Source: Streptomyces albidoflavus (GTDB lineage Bacteria > Actinomycetota > Actinomycetes > Streptomycetales > Streptomycetaceae). From it: 18,593 nt of DNA. Each line of letters opens with the position of its first letter. The stretch's first letter is position 1. Below the pieces are notes generated by a model. The model was not told the origin of the DNA and made no database searches. It saw only the letters and a program-made list of their open reading frames with translations. The stretch spans positions 1-18,593 of the forward strand of contig NZ_JOII01000058.1 in the NCBI RefSeq assembly GCF_000719955.1. Reading direction: 5' to 3'. Position numbers and translations under genes: made by a program. This document shows positions 8,123 to 14,919 of the stretch, piece after piece.

Positions 8123-8346
8123 GGCAGGGAATCGCCCCCGTGAAACCCGCCCCTCTGCGCCAATTCGCCATCCGGTTCGAGCCGACACACCGATTCACTG
8201 AGGCGTCCATTCCCCAGGAAGCGGTCTGCCATGCCTTGCCGGACTCCCTCGATCATACGGCGCCGACCGCCCGAACGGGTTCCCGTGCCGTACTCCGTCC
8301 GGACCGGGTGCCCTGATCACAGGGGTGCACGGGCGGGGCGGAGGGA

Positions 8347-9117
8347 CTAGTCCTCCTGGGTGGGGGTCTTCTCGCCGAGGACGTGGAGCTGGGTGGCGAC
8401 GGCGTGGAAGGCGGGTTCCTCGGCGGCGGCGGCCTCCAGCTTGAGGAGGGCTTCGAGGGCGCCCGGCTCGGTGTCGACCAGCACGCCGGGAACCAGGTCG
8501 GCGAAGACCCGGACGCCGTGGACCGCGCCGACCCGCACGCCCGCGGCCTCCACCAGGCCGGTGAGCTGGTCGGGGGTGAAGCGGTACGGCACCGGGTCGG
8601 CCTCGCCCCAGCGGCCCGCCGGGTCGCCGAGCGCGGTACGGGCCTCGGTGAAGTGGCCGGCCAGGGCCCGGGCGAGGACGGCCCCGCCGAGTCCGGCGGC
8701 GAGCAGGCTGAGGGTGCCCGAGGGGCGCAGGGCGGCGGCGACGCTGGCGACGCCTTCGGCCGGGTCGTCCATGTGCTCCAGGACGCCGTGGAGCAGGACC
8801 GCGTCGTAGGCGCCCCGGTCGACCACGTCGAAGAGGCCCAGCGCGTCGCCCTGCACGCCGGTGACGAGGTCGGCGACGCCGGCCTCGGCGGCCCGGCGCT
8901 CCAGGGCGAAGAGGGCGTTGGGGCTGGGGTCGACGACGGTCACCCGGTGGCCGAGGCGGGCCACCGGCACGGCGAAGTTGCCGCTGCCGCCGCCGGAGTC
9001 CAGGACGTCCAGCGAGCGCCTCCCCGTGGTCTTCACCTGGCGGTCGAGGGCGTCCTTGAGGACCTCCCAGACCACGGCGGTACGGAGAGAAGCGCGGGGG
9101 CGCATCGGGTCCGACAC
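8347..9117 (-). CDS. Class I SAM-dependent methyltransferase (SmtA-like)
   Basis: Soluble methyltransferase; substrate not determinable. The 256 residues show motif I VLDSGGGSGNFAVPVA (38-53), the acidic residue at the end of the second strand (D63 in VTVVDPS) and the post-II region VLLHGVLEHMDDP (107-119), which resembles the E. coli SmtA/CmoM group. CmoM works on the wobble nucleoside cmo5U of gamma-proteobacterial tRNAs, so that role should not be transferred without evidence. The GTG at 9117 has GAGGAG 9 nt upstream; an ATG four codons in is the alternative start. It lies 279 nt upstream of the DUF3040 gene on the same strand and could be co-transcribed with it. It diverges from the ATPase/YhgE operon. 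Confidence 0.85.
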   Translation of the reverse strand: MSDPMRPRASLRTAVVWEVLKDALDRQVKTTGRRSLDVLDSGGGSGNFAVPVARLGHRVTVVDPSPNALFALERRAAEAGVADLVTGVQGDALGLFDVVDRGAYDAVLLHGVLEHMDDPAEGVASVAAALRPSGTLSLLAAGLGGAVLARALAGHFTEARTALGDPAGRWGEADPVPYRFTPDQLTGLVEAAGVRVGAVHGVRVFADLVPGVLVDTEPGALEALLKLEAAAAEEPAFHAVATQLHVLGEKTPTQED

Positions 9118-9419
9118 GGCAGTTGACTCCTCGGCACGGCACCGCCGCTCGGGGCGGCGGGCGTCTATCGGGTGCAGTGGGCTCCCACCCTATTGCCTCC
9201 ACGCCACCGCCCCGGCCGGGGCGGTGGGCTCCCCGGCCGGTCAGCGGGGTGCGGGCGCGTCCGCAGGCGGGGCGGGGGCACGGGCGGCGGGACCGCAGGC
9301 GGCGCGCGGCCGTGAGGTGCACCACGGGCAAATCACCACCGGCCGGGGCACTTCACCCCGGCCGCCGCCCCTCGGCCCCGTACCGGCGGCGGGGGCGGAT
9401 TGCGGCCCGGCACGGGCCC
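9118..9419. other. Divergent intergenic region before the operator palindrome
   Basis: No credible gene. It holds the methyltransferase ribosome binding site and promoter region at its left end and an 8-bp hairpin at 9341-9363 (GGCCGGGG / CCCCGGCC, 7-nt loop). The right end runs into the operator palindrome that starts at 9420. Confidence 0.55.
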
Positions 9420-9461
9420 GGCATAGCTTTTGAACTGACCAGTCAGTTCAAAAGCTATGCC
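9420..9461. promoter_or_regulatory. 42-bp palindromic operator/promoter of the ATPase-YhgE-TetR operon
   Basis: Two perfect 20-bp arms (9420-9439 and 9442-9461) flank a 2-nt centre, CA. The core TTGAACTGAC-CA-GTCAGTTCAA resembles TetR-family operators, and the AT-rich patches in it stand out from the surrounding DNA. TTGAAC (9430-9435) may also serve as a -35, in either direction because of the symmetry. The ribosome binding site of the ATPase gene starts at the base after the palindrome. The likely ligand is the TetR protein encoded as the third gene. The same sequence in RNA would form a 20-bp hairpin beside the ribosome binding site. Confidence 0.82.
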
Positions 9462-9476
9462 GAGGAGGGACGGGCC

Positions 9477-10418
9477 GTGACCCGCCACCAGCCGGAACCG
9501 GAGCCCCAGCGCCAACCGGAACCCGACGCCGGCAGAGACCCCGCCGCCCCGGCCGGGCGAGCCGCCCCCACCCCGGACCCGGCGGAGCTTCCCGGGGGCG
9601 CCGCCGTCGAGGCCGGGGGGATCGGGCTGAAGGGGCCGCGCGGCTGGGTCTTCCGGGAGGTGACCGTCGAGGCGGCCCCCGGCTCCGTGGTGGCGCTGAC
9701 CGGCGCCTCCGGCACCGGCCGCACCTGCCTGCTGCTGGCCCTCACCGGGCGGATGAAGCTCACCGAGGGCGAGGCCCGCGTCGGCGGGCTGCGGCTGCGC
9801 AAGCAGGCCGCGGCGGTCCGGCGTACGGCGGCCCTCGCCCATGTCCCCGGCGTCGACGACCTGGAGCCGTCCCTGACCGTCGGCGAGCACCTGCGCGAGC
9901 GGGTCCTGCTCCAGCGCCGGTACGGGACGGCGCCGCTCGCCGCGCTCAAGGCGGCACTGCGATCGCCCCGGCAGCGGCGCGCGGACGCCCGCCGGGTCCA
10001 CGACGAGGCGCTGGCCGCGGCCGGGCTGGACCTGGCGACGCTGCCGAAGGGCCCCCGGACGGCCGTCCGCGACCTGGAACGGCTGGAGCGGCTGCGGCTC
10101 TGCGTGGCACTGGCGCTGATCGGGCGGCCCCGGCTGATCGCCGTGGACGACGTCGACCTGAAGCTGTCGGCGCCGCTGCGCGAGGAGGCGTGGGCGCTGC
10201 TGGCGAGCGTGGCCGCCTCGGGCGTGACCGTGCTCGCGGTCTGCGGCGAGGCGCCCGCCGGGCTGCCCGGCGACGTCCCCCTGGTGGTGGTCGTCACCGA
10301 CCGGGCCACCGGCGCCCGCACCGCCGAGGAGCCCGCCGAACCGGCCCCGAAGGCCGACGACACCGACGAGACCGAGAAGGAGACGGCGGATGCGCTCGCC
10401 GAAACTGGCCGCGCTTGA
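9477..10418 (+). CDS. Degenerate ABC-type ATPase partner of YhgE/Pip protein
   Basis: An ABC-fold nucleotide-binding protein by overall pattern, but with most catalytic motifs changed. In 313 residues: Walker A is GASGTGRT (76-83), with R82 where Lys is expected. The Q-loop has G125 after VP instead of Gln. The LSGGQ region reads LERLE (200-204). Walker B is LIAVDD (220-225), with Asp in place of the catalytic Glu. The H-loop position is C/G in AVCGEAP (254-260). The reading frame is intact and continues the local codon bias, so it is not an obvious pseudogene. The N-terminal 45 residues are Pro/Glu-rich and disordered, and the tail is acidic. GTG at 9477 has GAGGAGGGA 6 nt upstream. It overlaps the next gene by 29 nt. 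ATP binding without hydrolysis, or a structural role, is my inference. Confidence 0.85.
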   Translation: MTRHQPEPEPQRQPEPDAGRDPAAPAGRAAPTPDPAELPGGAAVEAGGIGLKGPRGWVFREVTVEAAPGSVVALTGASGTGRTCLLLALTGRMKLTEGEARVGGLRLRKQAAAVRRTAALAHVPGVDDLEPSLTVGEHLRERVLLQRRYGTAPLAALKAALRSPRQRRADARRVHDEALAAAGLDLATLPKGPRTAVRDLERLERLRLCVALALIGRPRLIAVDDVDLKLSAPLREEAWALLASVAASGVTVLAVCGEAPAGLPGDVPLVVVVTDRATGARTAEEPAEPAPKADDTDETEKETADALAETGRA

Positions 10419-12474
10419 GCTGAAGCGCTTCGGCAGGGGACGCCTGCCCGCCGCCGCCCTGGTGGCCCTCCTGCTGCTGCCGCTGCTCTACGGCGCGCTG
10501 TACCTGTGGTCCTTCTGGGACCCGTACGGCCGGCTCGACCGCATACCGGTCGCCCTGGTCAACGAGGACCGGGGGGCGAAGATCGGCAAGCAGGAGCTGC
10601 GGGCCGGGGACGACATCACCGAGGGCCTGCACGAGAGCGAGGTCTTCCAGTGGCACGAGGTCGGCGGCGACGAGGCGCGGCGCGGCGTCGAGGACGGCAC
10701 GTACTACCTCTCGCTGACGATGCCGAAGGACTTCAGTGAGCGGATCGCCTCCAGCTCCGGGGACCACCCGGAGACCAGCGCGCTGAAGGTGGAGACCAAC
10801 GACGCCAACAACTACATCGTCGGGCAGATCTCCCGGACCGTCTTCACCGAGGTCCGCACCTCCGCCTCGGCCAAGGCGTCCCGCTCGTTCCTGGACCGGA
10901 TCTTCCTCTCCTTCTCCGACATCCACGGCGCCACCGCCGAGGCGGCCGACGGCGCGGACGAGCTGAAGAAGGGCATCGGGAAGGCCAAGGACGGCTCCAA
11001 GGACCTGGTCGACGGCCTGAAGGAGACCCGGACCGGCAGCACCGACCTGGCTTCCGGGGTCAAGCGGCTCGACAAGGGCGCGGGGGACCTGGAGAAGGGC
11101 TCCGCCCAGGTCGCGGCGGGGACCAGGCTCCTGGCGTCGAAGGTCAACTCCACCTCCGCGAAGGTCCAGCCGTACCTGAAGAAGGACGGCAAGTTCATCG
11201 GCGACACCGCGCGGCTGGTCGCCGACTCCACCAAGATCGTCCGCGCCAACCTGGCCGAACTCGTCAAGGCAGCCCCGGTCGCCGCCCGCAGCGCGCACGC
11301 CGCCTCCGAGACGCTGGACAAGGTCTACGCCGCCCGCTGCGAGGACGGTCCCGGCGAGCTGGGCGACCCGGCCTGCCCGGACCTGAAGAAGGCGAAGGAC
11401 GCGGCGGCCGACGTCGCCAAGGTCGCCGACGACCTGGAGACGGTGATCGGCGACGCCGACCTCGCCACCCTCGACGGCCACCTCGCCACCCTCCAGAAGC
11501 AGGCGGACGCCCTCGCCAAGAGCGCCCCCGCCCTCGGCGACGACCTGAAGGAGGCCGTCACCAAGGTCAACGCGCTCGACAAGGGCGCCCAGCAGGTCGC
11601 CGCCGGCGCCAAGAAGCTCCACACCGGCCTCGGCACCGCCCGTACCGGCGCCTCCGACCTCGACACCGGCATCGGCAAGGTCCAGACCGGCGCCAAGGAC
11701 CTGAACGGCGGCATGTTCCGGCTCGCCGACGGCTCCGGGCAGCTCGCGGGCGGCCTCCACGACGGCGTCGAGAAGATCCCCGACTACGACAAGAAGGACC
11801 GCGACGACCGCACCGAGGTGATGGCCGACCCGGTCCGCCTCGCCTCCCAGTCGATGCACGCCGCCCCCAACTACGGCACCGGCTTCGCCCCGTACTTCAT
11901 CCCGCTCTCCCTCTGGGTGGGCGCGATGGTCGCGTACATGGTGATCCCGCCGCTCAGCCGCCGCGCGCTGGCGGTCGGCACCTCCGCCTGGCGCACCGCG
12001 CTCTCCGGCTGGCTGCCGGTGGCGGGGCTCGGGGTGCTCCAGGTCGCCGCGCTGATGTCGGTGCTGCACTGGGGGCTGGGGCTGGAGATGGTCAGGGCGG
12101 CCGGCACGATCGGCTTCCTGTTGCTGGTCAGTGCCTGCTTCACGGCGATCGTCCAATGGCTCAACGCCCGCTTCGGCGCGGCCGGGCGCATCCTGGTGCT
12201 GGCCGTGCTGATGCTCCAGCTCACCTCGGCGGGCGGCACCTACCCGGTGCAGACCAGCCCCGGCTTCTTCAACGCCATCCACCCGTTCCTGCCGATGACC
12301 TACGTGGTCGAGGCGCTGCGGCTGCTCATCACCGGCGGCCCGCTCGGCCCGGTGTGGCAGGCGTGCGCGGTGCTGGCGGCGTTCACGGCGGGCGCCCTGG
12401 CGCTCACCGCGCTGGCCGCACGCGGCAGGCAGCGGTGGACCGTGGACCGCCTCCACCCGGAGCTGACCCTGTGA
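10390..12474 (+). CDS. YhgE/Pip-family membrane protein
   Basis: Membrane protein of the group that includes B. subtilis YhgE and the lactococcal phage infection protein Pip, related to ABC-2 type permeases. Of 694 residues, one N-terminal helix (about 20-41) leads to a YhgE N-terminal domain (IPVALVNEDRGAKIGKQEL). A large outside region follows (about 43-500), with many 'DLxxGxxxLxxG' type pseudo-repeats between roughly 185 and 465. Several C-terminal helices (about 503-525 and onward to 680) contain the family's YPVQTSPGFFNAIHPFLPMT segment. The ATG at 10390 has AAGGAGA 6 nt upstream and overlaps the ATPase gene, which implies coupled synthesis. Two Cys (in AARCEDG and DPACPD) lie in the outside domain and may form a disulfide. 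Transported substrate, if any, is unknown. Confidence 0.92.
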   Translation: MRSPKLAALELKRFGRGRLPAAALVALLLLPLLYGALYLWSFWDPYGRLDRIPVALVNEDRGAKIGKQELRAGDDITEGLHESEVFQWHEVGGDEARRGVEDGTYYLSLTMPKDFSERIASSSGDHPETSALKVETNDANNYIVGQISRTVFTEVRTSASAKASRSFLDRIFLSFSDIHGATAEAADGADELKKGIGKAKDGSKDLVDGLKETRTGSTDLASGVKRLDKGAGDLEKGSAQVAAGTRLLASKVNSTSAKVQPYLKKDGKFIGDTARLVADSTKIVRANLAELVKAAPVAARSAHAASETLDKVYAARCEDGPGELGDPACPDLKKAKDAAADVAKVADDLETVIGDADLATLDGHLATLQKQADALAKSAPALGDDLKEAVTKVNALDKGAQQVAAGAKKLHTGLGTARTGASDLDTGIGKVQTGAKDLNGGMFRLADGSGQLAGGLHDGVEKIPDYDKKDRDDRTEVMADPVRLASQSMHAAPNYGTGFAPYFIPLSLWVGAMVAYMVIPPLSRRALAVGTSAWRTALSGWLPVAGLGVLQVAALMSVLHWGLGLEMVRAAGTIGFLLLVSACFTAIVQWLNARFGAAGRILVLAVLMLQLTSAGGTYPVQTSPGFFNAIHPFLPMTYVVEALRLLITGGPLGPVWQACAVLAAFTAGALALTALAARGRQRWTVDRLHPELTL

Positions 12475-12518
12475 GCGCCGGGCGCGCGGCACCCGCCGCA
12501 CCTGCGAAAATCGGGGCC

Positions 12519-13139
12519 ATGGACAGCAGCACACGGCGCCAGGCGACCCGGCAGAAGCTCTACGAGGCAGCCGTCACCCTCATCGCCGAGCAGGGCTTCT
12601 CCGCGACCACGGTCGACGAGATCGCCGAGCGGGCGGGGGTCGCCAAGGGCACCGTGTACTACAACTTCGCCAGCAAGACGGTGCTGTTCGAGGAGCTGCT
12701 GCGGCACGGGGTGGGGCTGCTCACCGCCTCGCTGCGCACGGCGGAGCAGGAGACGGCCGCCCGGGGCGGCAGCCGGGTCGACGCGCTGGACGCGATGATC
12801 CGCGCCGGGCTGGTCTTCATCGACCGCTACCCGGCCTTCACCCAGCTGTACGTCGCCGAGCTGTGGCGCACCAACCGGGCCTGGCAGGACACCCTGCTGG
12901 TGGTCCGGCGGGAGGCGGTCGCGGTGGTCGAGGAGGTGCTCAGGGAGGCGGTGGAGACCGGGGAGCTGAGCCCCGAGGTGGACATCCCGCTGACCGCTCC
13001 CGCGCTGGTCGGGATGGTCCTGGTGGCCGCCCTGGACTGGCAGTCCTTCCAGCGCGGACGCTCCATCGACGACGTCCACGCCGCCCTCTCGCTCCTCCTC
13101 CAGGGCCGGGTCAGCGGCGTGGGCCCGGCCCGCCCCTGA
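12519..13139 (+). CDS. TetR/AcrR-family transcriptional regulator
   Basis: DNA-binding repressor type. The 206 residues open with a TetR N-terminal domain (about 9-55): RQKLYEAAVTLIAEQGFSAT, then the helix-turn-helix TVDEIAERAGVAKGTVYYNF (31-50), which matches the family closely. The C-terminal ligand domain is variable, as usual. It lies 44 nt after the YhgE gene on the same strand, so it is probably operon-borne and autoregulatory. The natural target is the palindrome at 9420-9461. A -10-like GAAAAT ends exactly 7 nt before the ATG, and GGGG sits just upstream of it, so an additional internal promoter is possible. The inducer is unknown. Confidence 0.94.
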   Translation: MDSSTRRQATRQKLYEAAVTLIAEQGFSATTVDEIAERAGVAKGTVYYNFASKTVLFEELLRHGVGLLTASLRTAEQETAARGGSRVDALDAMIRAGLVFIDRYPAFTQLYVAELWRTNRAWQDTLLVVRREAVAVVEEVLREAVETGELSPEVDIPLTAPALVGMVLVAALDWQSFQRGRSIDDVHAALSLLLQGRVSGVGPARP

Positions 13140-13161
13140 CCCGGCGGCACGCGAGACCGGG

Positions 13162-13189
13162 CGGGGCCCCGGAAGACCTCTCGGCCCCG
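13162..13189 (+). terminator. Possible weak terminator after the TetR gene
   Basis: Seven-bp stem (CGGGGCC at 13162-13168 with GGCCCCG at 13183-13189) and a 14-nt loop, 22 nt past the stop. A second 6-bp hairpin lies at 13198-13216. Both are weak. Confidence 0.35.
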
Positions 13190-13302
13190 TCCGTCCCGCC
13201 GCCCCGTGTCGGCGGCACGGACACGTCACCGCACGACCCCGCCCGGCGCGCCCCACTCTTCCCGCCGCCGCCCCGGGCCGCCTCCGCGTCCGTACCCAGT
13301 CG

Positions 13303-13326
13303 CCGCTGAGTACGGGTACTCAGCGG
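13303..13326. promoter_or_regulatory. 24-bp palindrome upstream of the CrtI-like oxidoreductase
   Basis: CCGCTGAGTAC-GG-GTACTCAGCGG: two perfect 11-bp arms with a 2-nt centre. It ends 38 nt before the candidate -10 box and 51 nt before the ATG, a suitable place for a regulator site. It could instead be a terminator for upstream transcription, but it sits 163 nt past the TetR stop and has no U-tract. Confidence 0.55.
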
Positions 13327-13364
13327 GCCTTGGACCGCCCCGGCCGCCGTCCCGGAGCGCGCCA

Positions 13365-13370
13365 TAGAAT
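13365..13370 (+). promoter_or_regulatory. -10 box for a probably leaderless oxidoreductase mRNA
   Basis: TAGAAT is a strong -10 match and ends 7 nt before the ATG at 13378. The seven bases between contain no Shine-Dalgarno. No -35 stands out at 16-19 nt; TTGGAC at 13330-13335 is too far away. Confidence 0.6.
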
Positions 13371-13377
13371 CGGGCCC

Positions 13378-14877
13378 ATGGCAAGAATCGCGGTGATCGG
13401 CGCCGGCATGGGGGCCATGGCGGCGGCGGCCCGGCTGGCGGTGGCGGGGCACGACGTGGAGGTGCACGAGCGTGCGGAGACGTACGGCGGGGCCCTCGGC
13501 GCGTACCGCAGGGACGGCTTCACCTTCGACACCGGGCCCGGACTGCTGACCCTCCCGGCGGTCCCCCGCGACCTCTTCCTGAAGACCGGCCGCGAGGCCC
13601 TGGAGGACCGGGTCCACCTCACCGAGACGGACCCGGCCGTCCGCCACGTCTTCGCCGACGGGGTCCACGCCGACCTGCCGCACACCTCGCGCGCCCAGGT
13701 CGCCGCCGCCCTCGACGCGGCCCTCGGCGACGGGGCGGGACAGCGGTGGGGCGCCTTCCTCAACCGCGCCAGGGACACCTGGGACCGCTCCCGGCGCCCC
13801 CTGCTGGAGGAGACCCTCTGGCCCAACTGGCAGGTCCTGGCCGGGCGCGAGCCGTACCCGGCCGAGCCCTGGCGCCGTCCGCTGCGCCGCGAGCGCCGCG
13901 CCACCACCCTCGCCGAGATCGGCGCCTGGGAGCTGCGGGACGCACGCCTCGCCGCGCTCCTCGGGCAGTACGCGCTGGCCGCGGGGCTCGACCCGCGCAC
14001 CGCGCCGGCGGGTGCCGCCGTCCTGCCCTACCTGGAGCAGACCTTCGGGCTCTGGTCGGTGCGGGGCGGGACGCGGGCGCTGGCCACCGCGCTCTACGAG
14101 CGGTGCGTGCAGCGGAAGGTGCGGTTCGTCCTCGGCTCCGAGGTCACCGCGATCCGTACCGAGGAGGGGCGCGCGGCGGGGCTGGTGACCGCCGACGGGA
14201 CCCGGGTCGACGCCGACCACGTGGTGGCCGGTGTCCCGCCGTCCGTCCTCGACACCCTGCTCGGTGCTCCCGCGCGCACCGCCGGCGAGGTCCCGGCCCA
14301 GCGGGAGACCGACCGCGCCTCGCGCCTGCTGGTGCTGTTCGCCCTGGACGGCGAGCGGCCGGCGGGCACCGTCCACCGGACCGTGGTGCACAGCCGCGAC
14401 GCGAAGGCCGAGGCCACCCATGTCTTCGGCGGGGCACCAGGGGTGGCTGCCGACCCGACCCTGACGGTGGACCGTCCCGACGACCCCGGCCTGGTCCCGG
14501 GCCCCGGCCACGAGGCGGTGACGGTACGGCTGACCGTGGCGCCCGGCACCGAGCCCACCGAGGCCGACCTGGACCGGATCACCGCCCGCGCCGAGGCGGC
14601 CGTCCCCGGTCTCGCCGGGCGGATGCGGTGGCGCCACGCCCTCACCCCCGCCGACATCGCCCACGCCACCGGTGCCCCCGGCGGCGCCGTCCCCGCGCCC
14701 GCCCTGGCGGCGGCGGACGGCACGCTGCTCCACCCGGCCAACTCCACCCGCGTTCCCGGCCTGTTCACGGTCGGCGGCTGGTCCCACCCGGGCGGCGGCC
14801 TGCCGCACGCCGGGATGTCGGGCGCCCTGGTGGCCGGACTGATCGTCGAGGGACCGGAGTTCACCGGCTCGACCTGA
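13378..14877 (+). CDS. FAD-dependent oxidoreductase of the phytoene desaturase (CrtI-like) family
   Basis: Flavoprotein amine-oxidase/desaturase fold; substrate unknown. The 499 residues start directly with the FAD dinucleotide-binding motif VIGAGMGAMAAAARLAVAGH (6-25), ending at an acidic residue (VEVHER). DTGPGLLTLP (about 51-60) is typical of CrtI-like proteins. The C-terminus has the second flavin motif LFTVGGWSHPGGGLPHAGMS (about 462-481), close to the bacterial phytoene desaturase signature. ATG at 13378 is the only start that places the motif at the very N-terminus. No phytoene synthase, cyclase or prenyl synthase gene lies in the window, so it is an orphan. Carotenoid chemistry is therefore only a family-level guess. 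Confidence 0.87.
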   Translation: MARIAVIGAGMGAMAAAARLAVAGHDVEVHERAETYGGALGAYRRDGFTFDTGPGLLTLPAVPRDLFLKTGREALEDRVHLTETDPAVRHVFADGVHADLPHTSRAQVAAALDAALGDGAGQRWGAFLNRARDTWDRSRRPLLEETLWPNWQVLAGREPYPAEPWRRPLRRERRATTLAEIGAWELRDARLAALLGQYALAAGLDPRTAPAGAAVLPYLEQTFGLWSVRGGTRALATALYERCVQRKVRFVLGSEVTAIRTEEGRAAGLVTADGTRVDADHVVAGVPPSVLDTLLGAPARTAGEVPAQRETDRASRLLVLFALDGERPAGTVHRTVVHSRDAKAEATHVFGGAPGVAADPTLTVDRPDDPGLVPGPGHEAVTVRLTVAPGTEPTEADLDRITARAEAAVPGLAGRMRWRHALTPADIAHATGAPGGAVPAPALAAADGTLLHPANSTRVPGLFTVGGWSHPGGGLPHAGMSGALVAGLIVEGPEFTGST

Positions 14878-14882
14878 ACGGA

Positions 14883-14902
14883 ACGCCGCCCTTGGGCGGC
14901 GT
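14883..14902. terminator. Bidirectional hairpin terminator between convergent genes
   Basis: ACGCCGCCC-TT-GGGCGGCGT is a perfect 9-bp inverted repeat. It lies in the 42-nt gap between the oxidoreductase and the Tyr/Gly/Gln-rich membrane protein, so it probably serves both. Confidence 0.7.
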
Positions 14903-14919
14903 CCGTGGCAACGGAGACG

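Noticed and set aside
9477..10418. Pseudogene call for the ATPase
   Set aside because: No frameshift or stop, good ribosome binding site, normal codon bias and overlap with the next gene; motif loss looks long-standing rather than decay.
10294..12534. Minus-strand open frame of 746 codons opposite the YhgE gene
   Set aside because: Repetitive 'VDLG' pattern is the reverse image of the coiled repeats in the real protein.
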